Assembly: GCF_000761245.1 (NCBI RefSeq)
Contig: NZ_AWOR01000032.1
Span: forward strand, 1-64,000
Direction: 5' to 3'
Source: Comamonas testosteroni
GTDB taxonomy: Bacteria; Pseudomonadota; Gammaproteobacteria; Burkholderiales; Burkholderiaceae_C
DNA: 64,000 bases
Shown: positions 54,893 through 63,248 of the stretch, one piece after another
Layout of the letters: every line of letters begins with the position of its first letter
How positions within the stretch are numbered: the first letter of the stretch is position 1
Notes under the pieces: generated by a model
What the model saw: the letters and a program-made list of their open reading frames with translations, nothing else
Databases searched by the model: none
Told to the model about the DNA's origin: nothing
Made by a program: the position numbers and the translations under genes

Positions 54893-55411
54893 TCACTCGA
54901 CATTATCAAGTTCCATTCTGCGCGCAGCACAAGCAAGTTTTCCGCGGCTGATGTACTGATTCACCATGCTCAGCGACACCCCCATCCGCTGCGCAATTTC
55001 CTTGTTGGGCAACTCATCGAAGATGTACATGCAGAAGGCATCACGACACCGAGGCGGCAGTCCCTCGATAGTGTCAAGATACGCTTGAATGCTCTGAGAC
55101 GATGCATAGGCATGCTCGGGCTGCAGATGCAGAGGACTCGCAGGCTGATCCCGCTCCTCCAAAGAATCGATATTTTGATGCTGGCGCACCTCAGCCCGTC
55201 TATCCATATCGATTTTGGCGCGCAAGGCCACCTGCCTCAGCAATGCACCTGGCTCAAGAATGACCTGCCCCTTTTGCTGCATGGTAAGCACACGGGCATA
55301 GCTTTCCTGCGCCAAGTCAGCCGCAGTATCGCGGTCTCTCACTTTGCGCATGCAGAAATTCAACAGGTCTCTGTAGTAGCGGGTCAGCACGATCCAAAAA
55401 GCCAGTAGCAA
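54893..55411 (-). CDS. ECF RNA polymerase sigma factor, FecI type
   Basis: This 172-residue ECF sigma factor has region 2 (YYRDLLNFCMRKVRDRDTAA, DLAQESYARVL) and region 4 (LDTIEGLPPRCRDAFCMYIF, LPNKEIAQRMGVSLSMVNQY). It would direct RNA polymerase to the receptor gene after signalling through FecR. It is the first gene of the set and has a likely Fur box about 90 nt upstream. Confidence 0.94.
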   Translation of the reverse strand: MLLAFWIVLTRYYRDLLNFCMRKVRDRDTAADLAQESYARVLTMQQKGQVILEPGALLRQVALRAKIDMDRRAEVRQHQNIDSLEERDQPASPLHLQPEHAYASSQSIQAYLDTIEGLPPRCRDAFCMYIFDELPNKEIAQRMGVSLSMVNQYISRGKLACAARRMELDNVE

Positions 55412-55499
55412 TGAGTGAGGTCGAACGTGCGCGGCGGTAAGACAGCCTTGGATCCCTGGCGCAAAGAGTTGCGATCAACTACACGGCAAAATTATAGAT

Positions 55500-55523
55500 T
55501 GTTAATGCGACTTATTCTCAACA
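55500..55523 (-). promoter_or_regulatory. Putative Fur box upstream of the ECF sigma gene
   Basis: On the minus strand the stretch reads TTGAGAATAAGTCGCATTAA, close to the Fur-box pattern with TGAGAATA followed by a CATTA half-site. It lies about 90 nt before the sigma-factor start, where iron repression would be expected. Judged by eye, not scored. Confidence 0.55.
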
Positions 55524-55712
55524 AAGTATCCGGTGTGATGCGAACTACAGGTACTGGTCGGTCGCGCGCCCTATCCAAACAGAGCGCAGCGGTTTGATGG
55601 CAGTGCCTCCAAAGGGGACGAAGCACGAAGTTGGACTGATCTGAAAAACTGGCCCCTGAAGGCAGACGTTCACGAGCCTGTAATGAATCAACAACGTGGC
55701 CGTCGGCTCGGA

Positions 55713-56483
55713 TTACCGCTCTGCCGCCATGAAGTTTGACGGCTTGCTCCCGAGCCTCTTGCGAAACATCGTGGAGAAGGCACCCGGACTGTCATAGCCC
55801 AATTGAAGCGCTACCGTTGTCACCGAATCACCGGTCCCCAGTTTGGACATTGCAAAAAGAAGACACGCCTGGCTTCTCCACTCTGAAAACGATAGTCCGG
55901 TTTGCGAGCGAAAGAACCGGCTGAAGGTGCGCTCACTCTGGTGTAGCTGCCGTGCCCAGGCCAGCGGCGACAAGCGCACGTCGGGTTGGTGAAGGAAAGC
56001 AATGCATAGAGTCGCCAGTCGTTCATCCCGCGGTAGCGGCGCAAAGAACGGCAGTGCTTCTGCGCGGCCGACCTCCAGCAGCAAAAGCGACATCAGCACG
56101 CCATCGCGACCGCGCTCGTCGTACAGCGCTGGCAAGTCGATGGATTCGATGAGCAGATTCCGTAGCAGCGGAGATACAGCCAGCACCTCGCAATGCGATT
56201 GGCTCCGTGGTACCTCGTCAGGCTCAACGTACAGGCTTCGAGTGTTGACTCCCACCATCTTCACCCTGTGCGGCTTGCCTGCTGGAATCCACACACCACA
56301 GTGGGGAGGTATCACCCAGGCGCCATCGTCAGTACCGACCTCCATCAATCCGGTCGCGCCATAGAGGAACTGTGCTCGGCGATGGCTATGAGTATCCAGA
56401 ACGGTGCCAGGCGCGTAGTCGGTGCCAATGGCGACAACGGCGCGAGGCGTGGCATCGAGGGAGTTCAGTGATTGATTGCGCAC
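55713..56483 (-). CDS. AraC-family regulator with cupin sensor domain
   Basis: This 256-residue protein has an N-terminal cupin domain (APGTVLDTHSHRRAQFLYG, WVIPPHCGVWIPAGKPHRV) and a C-terminal AraC DNA-binding domain (LSPLAWARQLHQSERTFSRF, GDSVTTVALQLGYDSPGAFS, TMFRKRLGSKPSNF). The start is an apparent GTG. It is divergent from a TauE/SafE exporter, its likely target, as in many transporter-AraC pairs. Confidence 0.9.
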   Translation of the reverse strand: MRNQSLNSLDATPRAVVAIGTDYAPGTVLDTHSHRRAQFLYGATGLMEVGTDDGAWVIPPHCGVWIPAGKPHRVKMVGVNTRSLYVEPDEVPRSQSHCEVLAVSPLLRNLLIESIDLPALYDERGRDGVLMSLLLLEVGRAEALPFFAPLPRDERLATLCIAFLHQPDVRLSPLAWARQLHQSERTFSRFFRSQTGLSFSEWRSQACLLFAMSKLGTGDSVTTVALQLGYDSPGAFSTMFRKRLGSKPSNFMAAER

Positions 56484-56584
56484 AGCAAGACTGCAAAGAG
56501 CGAATGGCCGAAATGCAAATATTGTTGACCAAACATCGAAAGCGCGCCACTCCAGAGCAATCTACTGTGACGGCTCCTGCATCA

Positions 56585-57412
56585 ATGGAGTTTTTCGTGT
56601 CGTTGTATTTGCTGTTGGCGGTCTGCGGATGTGTGACGGGCGTCACTACTGTTCTCTTTGGTTTTGGTGGCGGATTCGTGGTGGTTCCACTGCTGTACCG
56701 CTTGTTGTCTACACCGAACGCCCCAAGCAGCGCAGTGGGGCAGTCGGCCATGCAGATTGCCGTCGCAACTTCCACCTGCGTGATGGTCTTCGGTGCGCTG
56801 CTCGCTACTTGGCGTCACCAACGGGCAGGAACAGTGGATTGGACGAATGTCAGGCCTTTAGTGGGTCCCATTGGCGCGGGGGCCGTACTTGGCGCACTTG
56901 CGGCAACCGTTGTTCAAAGCGAATGGCTGCGTTGGGCCTTTGCGGCCTATCTGGTGCTGACCATTCTGGACTGTTGGTTGAGGCCTGGATTTCTTGCTCA
57001 GCCCGCTGCAAAGCAGCACCGCCCTGGGCCGCTGGCGAATGCACTGTCCGGACTGGTTATCGGCTGGGTTGCTGCACTGCTGGGGGTCGGCGGCAGCGTG
57101 ATGACCGTTCCCCTGATGCGCCGCCGTGGAATCGAAATGACACGAGCTACCGCCATGGCGAATCCGCTATCACTGCCGGTCGCGCTGGCAGGCACAGGGA
57201 CTTACATCGTCCTGTCCACTCAATCTCCTTTACCTCTTGGAGAGTGGCACCTCGGCTATATCGACATACGAGCTGCTGCTGTGCTCGTGGCCGGTTCCTG
57301 GATCGGTATCCGTGCAGCATCGCTGTGGATCGGGCGTATTCCAGACCGAGTTCACGCAAAGGTTTATTTAGGGCTGTTGATCGTCGTCTTCCTGGCTATG
57401 GTGACAACATGA
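56585..57412 (+). CDS. TauE/SafE-family sulfite/anion exporter
   Basis: This 275-residue polytopic membrane protein has the two-repeat TauE/SafE layout: VSLYLLLAVCGCVTGVTTVL then FGFGGGFVVVPLLYRLL in the first half, and LSGLVIGWVAALLGVGGSVM then VPLMRRRGIEM in the second. Family members export sulfite, sulfoacetate or other small anions. The ATG at 56585 gives the usual length and leaves a promoter-sized gap to the AraC gene; an in-frame ATG at 56504 is also possible and has a weak ribosome site. The substrate is not evident. Confidence 0.88.
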   Translation: MEFFVSLYLLLAVCGCVTGVTTVLFGFGGGFVVVPLLYRLLSTPNAPSSAVGQSAMQIAVATSTCVMVFGALLATWRHQRAGTVDWTNVRPLVGPIGAGAVLGALAATVVQSEWLRWAFAAYLVLTILDCWLRPGFLAQPAAKQHRPGPLANALSGLVIGWVAALLGVGGSVMTVPLMRRRGIEMTRATAMANPLSLPVALAGTGTYIVLSTQSPLPLGEWHLGYIDIRAAAVLVAGSWIGIRAASLWIGRIPDRVHAKVYLGLLIVVFLAMVTT

Positions 57413-57636
57413 ATGCGAGCTACTCTGCCTACATCCCGAACATCGGCTCATGGCCGAAAGCTCTACTACGCCAGAGCCTCCTAAGGCAGCCGTCAGCGAC
57501 TTGCTGCTTGGCATCTAACGCCTGCTATCGGGACATTTATTGAACCCGCCCTGCCGGCCATTGGCATTCGTTCGGGTCAGAAGCCTGAACGCTCTACCAA
57601 GAGCCGGCCTGATGAAGCCTGTGATAGCGGTATGGC

Positions 57637-58905
57637 TCAGGCAGTAAATCGCTTCAGAACCAGCGACGCATTTACACCGCCGAAACCGAATCCGTTGAGC
57701 ATGGCGTGCTCTATGGCATGAGCACGCGCCCTCCCGGCGATCAGGTCCAGGCCTTCCGCCAAAGGGTCTGGATGCTCCAGGTTGAGCACGGGTGGCGCGA
57801 TCTGGTCGCGCATGGCCAATACGGTGAAGATCGCAGCAGCTCCGCCAGCAGCACCCAGCATGTGGCCCACGGCTGATTTGGTGGCAGTGATGGAGGGGCC
57901 AGGGCCTGCTCCAAACACTTGACGAATGGCTGCCAGCTCACCTTGGTCACCGACGGGAGTGGAGGTTGCGTGAGCATTCAGGTGTTGAATATCACGAGCT
58001 TGCAACTGCGCCTGTCGCAACGCGGCGCGCATCGATCGCGCGGCGCCTGATCCATCCTCGGGCCCGGAGGTGACATGGTATGCATCGGCAGAGGTGCCAT
58101 AGCCCACGACCTCGGCCAGCGGCTTGGCGCCACGCGCCAATGCATGATCCAGTGCCTCCAGCACCAGCAGGCCCGCACCTTCGGCCATGACAAAACCGTC
58201 CCGCGCCTGATCGAAAGGTCGGGAAGCCTTCGCGGGATCGCCGCTGAAGGTGGTCACTGCTTTTGCCGCAGCAAAGCTGCCAAGCGCAACTCGGTCAATC
58301 GTGGCTTCGCTACCGCCGCAGAGCGCCATGTCCGCTTCGTCATTGCGAATCAGACGTGCCGCATCGCCAATGGCCTGGATGCTGGCTGCACAAGCTGTCA
58401 CCGGAGCACCCAACGGGCCCTTGAGCTGGTGCCTGATCGACACCTGCCCCGAAGCCAGATTGGCCAGGAACGCCGGTACGGTGAAAGGCGACAAGCGCTG
58501 CGGCCCTTTGCCGTCCGTGGTTCGCACCGCTTCAACAATGGTACTGAAGCCGCCCACACCGGAGCCGATGATGGTCGCCGCGCGCTCCTGTTGTTCAACG
58601 CTTGGATGAACCCATTGCGCGTGTGCCAGCGCCTGGTCTGCTGCCCCCAGTGCAAATGCAATGAAGCGATCCATGCGGCGTAGCTCCTTGGCCGAGATCA
58701 TGGCTTCGGGGCTCCAGCCGGCTTGCGGATCCTCCTCCAGGCCTGGCACCCGCCCGGCGATGGAGACACCTGTGCCTTCACCCACACCGGCGCTCAAGGC
58801 GCGTACCCCGGACTGGCCAGCCAGCAGGCGTTGCCAGGCCAGTTCCACATTGCACCCTAGAGGAGAGACCAAGCCCAAACCGGTGATGACTACCCGACGA
58901 CCCAT
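57637..58905 (-). CDS. Beta-ketoacyl-ACP synthase II-like enzyme
   Basis: This 422-residue condensing enzyme has the FabF layout: GRRVVITGLGLVSPLGCNVE at the start, catalytic Cys172 in VTACAASIQAIGDA, His312 in LNAHATSTPVGD, and Lys343/His348 in KSAVGHMLGAAG. It elongates acyl-ACP with malonyl-ACP. It is not in a fatty acid synthesis cluster and is divergent from a TetR regulator, so it may be a specialised paralogue under separate control. GGAAGG precedes the ATG at 58905; the in-frame upstream start is not supported. Confidence 0.93.
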   Translation of the reverse strand: MGRRVVITGLGLVSPLGCNVELAWQRLLAGQSGVRALSAGVGEGTGVSIAGRVPGLEEDPQAGWSPEAMISAKELRRMDRFIAFALGAADQALAHAQWVHPSVEQQERAATIIGSGVGGFSTIVEAVRTTDGKGPQRLSPFTVPAFLANLASGQVSIRHQLKGPLGAPVTACAASIQAIGDAARLIRNDEADMALCGGSEATIDRVALGSFAAAKAVTTFSGDPAKASRPFDQARDGFVMAEGAGLLVLEALDHALARGAKPLAEVVGYGTSADAYHVTSGPEDGSGAARSMRAALRQAQLQARDIQHLNAHATSTPVGDQGELAAIRQVFGAGPGPSITATKSAVGHMLGAAGGAAAIFTVLAMRDQIAPPVLNLEHPDPLAEGLDLIAGRARAHAIEHAMLNGFGFGGVNASLVLKRFTA

Positions 58906-58955
58906 GCTGCACCTTCCGCTATTGAGCCCAGGAGCTGAGCCCAACTATATTGATG

Positions 58956-58996
58956 ATGATCGCAATCATAAATGAGTTTTGATGATGGGTATCATC
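58956..58996. promoter_or_regulatory. Twin operators between the KAS and TetR genes
   Basis: Two copies of ATGAT-N4-ATCAT lie at 58956-58969 and 58982-58995 (the second extended to GATGAT-N4-ATCATC). Their centres are 26 bp apart. They end 7 nt before the TetR start codon, an expected place for autorepression and control of the divergent enzyme. Confidence 0.78.
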
Positions 58997-59002
58997 TAAC
59001 GT

Positions 59003-59584
59003 ATGAAAGTGAGCAAAGCACAGGCCGCCGAGAACCGCGAAGGAATCGTGGATGCCGCTGCGCGCCTATATCGAGAAAAGGGCCTGGATGGCGTGGGCGT
59101 GGCAGAGATCACACGCGATGCGGGCTTGACACATGGCGGGCTGTACCGGCACTTCGAGTCCAAGGATGCTCTCGCACGCGAGGCCTGCCTGCGTGCATTT
59201 GAGTGGACGATCACGCCGCTAGACGGATTGAAGTCCTCGGAGGCGGATGGCGCGCCTGCAACCAGGCTCCGCGCGCTGGTGCATGGCTATCTTTCTGCCA
59301 CGCATCGCGATCACCCTGGAGAGGGCTGCCCCGCTGCGGCATTGGCAGCAGATGCCGCAAGAGCGGGGCCTGAGATGTCGGAGGTTTTTGCTCAGGGGGT
59401 GGAACGCAATATCCAGCGCTTTATGAGCGTGCTCCAAGGTGATGACGTGGCCAAACGTACTCAGACTATCGTGACCCTCAGCAGCATGGTTGGTGCCTTG
59501 GTTCTCGCTCGTGCCACGGCAGCGGGAAACCCTGCGCTTTCTGAAGAAATATTGGCAACCTTGCGGGAGCAGTTAGCCCCGTAG
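59003..59584 (+). CDS. TetR-family transcriptional regulator
   Basis: This 193-residue protein has the N-terminal TetR helix-turn-helix (NREGIVDAAARLYREKGLDG, VGVAEITRDAGLTHGGLYRH, FESKDALAREA) and a C-terminal helical ligand domain (GYLSATHRDHPGEGCPAAAL resembles the TetR_C_16/AcrR-like subgroup). It is divergent from the KAS enzyme with twin dyads between. No ribosome site precedes the ATG, so the message may have a very short leader. Confidence 0.92.
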   Translation: MKVSKAQAAENREGIVDAAARLYREKGLDGVGVAEITRDAGLTHGGLYRHFESKDALAREACLRAFEWTITPLDGLKSSEADGAPATRLRALVHGYLSATHRDHPGEGCPAAALAADAARAGPEMSEVFAQGVERNIQRFMSVLQGDDVAKRTQTIVTLSSMVGALVLARATAAGNPALSEEILATLREQLAP

Positions 59585-59635
59585 TCGCCCGAATCAGGCA
59601 TGCGCTTGCACATTTGATGCGCATCTCAATTTAGA

Positions 59636-59830
59636 GTGTGGCTCCACCAGCAGGCATCGGGGGCACTTGAGAGATTGGCAGAGCAAGCATTGCCGTGTGG
59701 TGGAGCGGACGCACGGATGTTTGCTGGCTTTGGCAAGCTGCGAATCCGCTTTGCACGGCGGCTGGATATCCACGAAGCGCCGCTGACATCGGCCGCGGCG
59801 ATTATCTGTGTACGCGCCGGGGATCGGTGG
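59636..59830 (+). pseudogene. Probable transposase C-terminal remnant
   Basis: In frame from 59636 the translation contains FGKLRIRFARRLDIHEAPLT and SAAAIICVR, which recalls the R-I-R-F-E-R-R-x-D-I-H-E-A segment near the end of IS5-type transposases. No upstream catalytic part or terminal repeat is seen. The rest of the gap up to 60019 is unassigned. Recognition is by memory of the pattern only. Confidence 0.4.
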
Positions 59831-60019
59831 TGTTCGCCACTCTTGGTGAAGGTGGCTCTGTCACGGTCTGGTCCGGGTCGCACTGGATATCCAGACCGTT
59901 GGAGCACCAGCGCAGATCGCTGTGTGCCAAGTCAACACGGCCTTCGTGCGAGCGGGCCGACTGGCGCCGGTACGGCGCCCTGGGCTATAGCACAGAACGG
60001 CTTGTGCAGCCGCTGTGAC

Positions 60020-61600
60020 TCAGAGAGCGCCGTATTCGCTCAACTTCTTGCTGAACCTGAAGGTCCACAGTCGCTGCGCGCGATCGTTGATGTCATTGGT
60101 GGTAAAGCGCAGGCTCGCCGCGCCCTTGGCGCACTTGCCATCGTTCACGATCTTGCCGTCGGCATCCACCATGCATTTGGTGACGTCCGAGCCTTCAATC
60201 TCCTTGCCGCTGGCGTCCAGCACGGCCAGCGAGACACCGAAATCGGTGTCGTTGGTCAGCGCCAGCGTGTAGTCATCGACCAGTGCCAGCCCCTCGGCCT
60301 TCTCGGCCACCCAGCCGGTGGCGTTCAAGTTGAAGAGCCGGGTCTTCTTGAGCGCCACTACCTTGGAATAGTCCGAGCCATTGACCGGCTTGCCGCTCAG
60401 GCTGCTCTTTTCCAGGTCGGAGCCCAGCGCGGTGATGTCGGTAGCGTTGGCCGGAAACTCGATCAGCACCAGGTCGTTAAAGACTTTTTTGTCTTTGCCC
60501 GTGCCTTGCTCGATGGCGATGAACTTCCCATTGCCCAGCGAGACCACATCACCTAGCTTGGCGTTGCCGGTCTTGCCCTGGCTGTACCAGTTGCTGTCCA
60601 CGGGCAATGCAAAGAGGCGGGTTTTCTCGGTAGTCGGGTCAAACTCCACCCAGCGCACAAAGCGGGCGTAGTCGCGCACGTTTTCCGACTTGCCGGTCGC
60701 ATCAGGAACGGCAGCAGTGGTGTAGTCGGCCTTGCCGTCGTTCAGCGGGCTTTGCAGGAAACCGTGCAGCTTGCCGCTGGCCGCATCGATGCTCAGCCCT
60801 TCCATGCCACGGTTGGCGCGGCGTTTGGCGAGGATGGCAGGCAGATCGGCCGCACCAGTACCGGGCTTGTATTTCTTCAAGATGATGCCGGTAGCCGGGT
60901 CGATCTTCACGATGAAAGGGCCGTATTCGTCGGAAACCCACAGCACATTGCGAGCGGCATCCACAACCACGGATTCGGTGTCCAGTCCGAATTCACTGTA
61001 GCCCTTGGCCTTACCGGGATAGGTGAAGGAGTCGTCCAGGACTTGCTCGCCGGTGTTGCCTGTGATGCCCCGTGGCTGCACACGACCATTGGCGTTCTGC
61101 GCGGCGCTGAACTTGAGCGGCAGGGTCGAGACGAGCCTGGCTCCGTCCTTGCCAAGGGTGATCACGCCGATGGATGGCGTGAAGTTGGGCGAAGGAAACA
61201 CCGTGGAACTGGCAAAGCCCGTGGGGTTGGAGCCGTCGGTGATCTGCGTGACCGGGCCGGTAGTGGCGTTCGGGCCGCGATCGGTGATGGCGTAGAACTC
61301 CAGCGTGCCGTCGGCGCGCCTGCCCTTCAAGGCCAGGCCTGAGCCGTAGGCCGGCAGAAAGCCCTTGGGGAAATCAGCCTTGGTGCCGGGATGCTGGCCT
61401 TCGTAGGGGAAATAGAACTTGTCGTCGAACTGGACGTCCTGACGCGTGACGACGGCGCTGATGCTGCCGACGCCGGTGGTCTGCATGACCGTCTCTGGGC
61501 TGGCGACCTGGAGCGGGCGGCTGTCAGCGCAGGCGCTCAGCAATGCAACCGCAGCGGCGGTCGCAGCCATCAGGCAGGATGAAGAAGTGAAGTGGCGCAT
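60020..61600 (-). CDS. Esterase-like phytase-family lipoprotein
   Basis: This 526-residue protein has a lipoprotein signal (MAATAAAVALLSACADS, lipobox LSAC). It matches the esterase-like activity of phytase domain (PF13449 type): FYAITDRGPNATTG, FGLDTESVVVDAARNVLWVS, DEYGPFIVKIDPATG, RGMEGLSIDAASGKL and KAEGLALVDDYTLALTNDTD. Repeated DEYG and EGL segments line the propeller active site. Members are exported esterase/phosphatase-like proteins with poorly defined substrates. It is followed on its 5' side by a porin on the same strand, perhaps for uptake of the released product. Confidence 0.88.
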   Translation of the reverse strand: MRHFTSSSCLMAATAAAVALLSACADSRPLQVASPETVMQTTGVGSISAVVTRQDVQFDDKFYFPYEGQHPGTKADFPKGFLPAYGSGLALKGRRADGTLEFYAITDRGPNATTGPVTQITDGSNPTGFASSTVFPSPNFTPSIGVITLGKDGARLVSTLPLKFSAAQNANGRVQPRGITGNTGEQVLDDSFTYPGKAKGYSEFGLDTESVVVDAARNVLWVSDEYGPFIVKIDPATGIILKKYKPGTGAADLPAILAKRRANRGMEGLSIDAASGKLHGFLQSPLNDGKADYTTAAVPDATGKSENVRDYARFVRWVEFDPTTEKTRLFALPVDSNWYSQGKTGNAKLGDVVSLGNGKFIAIEQGTGKDKKVFNDLVLIEFPANATDITALGSDLEKSSLSGKPVNGSDYSKVVALKKTRLFNLNATGWVAEKAEGLALVDDYTLALTNDTDFGVSLAVLDASGKEIEGSDVTKCMVDADGKIVNDGKCAKGAASLRFTTNDINDRAQRLWTFRFSKKLSEYGAL

Positions 61601-61708
61601 GGCAAGTATGACTTGAGAGGAAGATGGAAGTCCCCAAAAAGCAAGCCCGGCGGGGCAAAGGCCTGCTCGACCTTGGAGACTTCTTTGCTCAAAGAGGCAT
61701 TGCGCCGC

Positions 61709-62851
61709 TCAGAACGAGTGGCTGATGCCAATATCCACACCAGTCGAGCCAGTGTTGGCTACACCTGCAGGTCCGCCGATCAGGCCAATGCTGGCGCCAT
61801 TCTTGTTGTTGACACGCGCAATCCCGGCGTACACAGAGGTGCGCTTGGAGAAGTCGTAGACATATCCGATCGAATACTTGTCGCTCTTGCCGCCGCTGCG
61901 CGTGAGGGCTGTCGCGTTACCGCTGAACTTGGCGCTGGCGTACTTGACGCGGAAGCTGCCTGGCCCCACGGGGATGGTTGCGCCCAGGTAGAAGCCGTCC
62001 ACCTTCCCGGAGGTTGCGCCGCTGACGGGCTTCCACTTCAGGCTGTTGTATCCGCCATTGAGAAGGACACTACCGAAGTTGTATGAAGCGCCCAGCGCCA
62101 AGTCTTCCAGATCGCTGGTTGCGGCGATGGCGCTGGGCGAAGTCACGGCTGCAGTGCCGTCGATCTTGCCGTAGCCGATACCGACGTTCAGCGGTCCAGA
62201 GCGATAGCCCAGGTTGCCGCCTATGTATCTGCGGGCCTTGCTTGCGCCCGATCCGGAGGCGTTTTCATCGCCAAAGGAAACCGAGAACTGGCCGTAGACA
62301 CCGCCCAGGTTGCGCGGCAGGAAGTAGCCCACGGAGTTGCTGATGCGCGTGCGGTCCACCGTGCCGCTTTGGCTGGCGGCGTTATAGGCGGTCTGGCGGA
62401 TCGTCTGGAACAGATTGGCCTGCACGCCGGTGGTAGTGTCGGGACCGCCAAAAGCGGTGAAGATGTTGTAGCTGGGGGTGTAGTCGCGACCCAGACGGAT
62501 TTCACCCCAGGAATTGTTGGCCAGTCCGATTGTGGAACGGCGTTCGAAACCCAGAGAGCCACTGCTGCCGCCAGTGCCGACGTCGGGGTTGAGACCACCT
62601 TCGAGCCAGAACTCAGCCCGGTTGCCGCCGCCAAGGTCTTCCGCGCCGCGAAAGCCAATCAGGCTGGTCTTGCCTTGGCTGGAGTTCAAAGCATTGAGCC
62701 TGTTGCTGCCGGACTTGGCACTGGTGATGCCGACGTCCACTACGCCAAAAATGGTGATGGAGGACTGTGCCAGGGCCAGGCTGGAAGAAGAGGCGACAAA
62801 TGTGCCAATCACGATTGCCAGAGTGCGCGTGCACGTTTTATGATTTTTCAT
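61709..62851 (-). CDS. Gram-negative trimeric porin
   Basis: This 380-residue outer membrane porin is of the betaproteobacterial type. It has a signal peptide (MKNHKTCTRTLAIVIGTFVA ... ALAQS), first strand SSITIFGVVDVGITSAKSGS, LIGFRGAEDLGGGNRAEFWL, SLGFERRSTIGLANNSWGEI, RLGRDYTP and a C-terminal strand TGVDIGISHSF ending in Phe for barrel assembly. It lets small solutes through. The start 62851 gives the signal peptide; the in-frame upstream start does not. Confidence 0.94.
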   Translation of the reverse strand: MKNHKTCTRTLAIVIGTFVASSSSLALAQSSITIFGVVDVGITSAKSGSNRLNALNSSQGKTSLIGFRGAEDLGGGNRAEFWLEGGLNPDVGTGGSSGSLGFERRSTIGLANNSWGEIRLGRDYTPSYNIFTAFGGPDTTTGVQANLFQTIRQTAYNAASQSGTVDRTRISNSVGYFLPRNLGGVYGQFSVSFGDENASGSGASKARRYIGGNLGYRSGPLNVGIGYGKIDGTAAVTSPSAIAATSDLEDLALGASYNFGSVLLNGGYNSLKWKPVSGATSGKVDGFYLGATIPVGPGSFRVKYASAKFSGNATALTRSGGKSDKYSIGYVYDFSKRTSVYAGIARVNNKNGASIGLIGGPAGVANTGSTGVDIGISHSF

Positions 62852-63248
62852 CGGCGAGATACGAACGGTACTTATCGGAGGGAATGGCGGTGGCTTTGCT
62901 GCAACCGCTGCCGGAACTCTAAGCAACACGCAAGTACGTTTTGTGACATTTGTGCTGTGTGACATGAAAGTAACAGCAGCGGTGCATGCAGAGCGTTAGC
63001 CTGCGGCAGCTCCTGGCCGGACTGCGACAGTCTCAGATCAACCCGTGGCGGTCGTTCAAGTGTCAATGACTATGCCTGCTATGCAGCGCTTGCCGGCTGG
63101 TGCCCACATGCACGCTAGCCGGATGCATAGAAAGAGGCGCTTGAATAAAAATCGACGAAGCACACCCTGCATCTAGAAAAGGTCAGCCAGCCGCGCGACT
63201 ATCGTCACTGGAGACATGGCTTTCTATCCGCGTGGAATCCAGCGCACG
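62852..63248. other. Intergenic region upstream of the porin, with a dispersed repeat
   Basis: No gene is seen in these 400 bases. GGCCGGACTGCGACAGTC at 63015-63032, followed by TCAGATC, is an exact copy of the 18-bp repeat at 18170. The porin promoter is presumably within the first 100 bases but no clear elements were identified. Confidence 0.45.

Noticed and set aside
59636..60556. 306-residue plus-strand frame read as a full gene
   Set aside because: Its second half is antisense to the phytase-like gene; only the first part resembles a transposase remnant.
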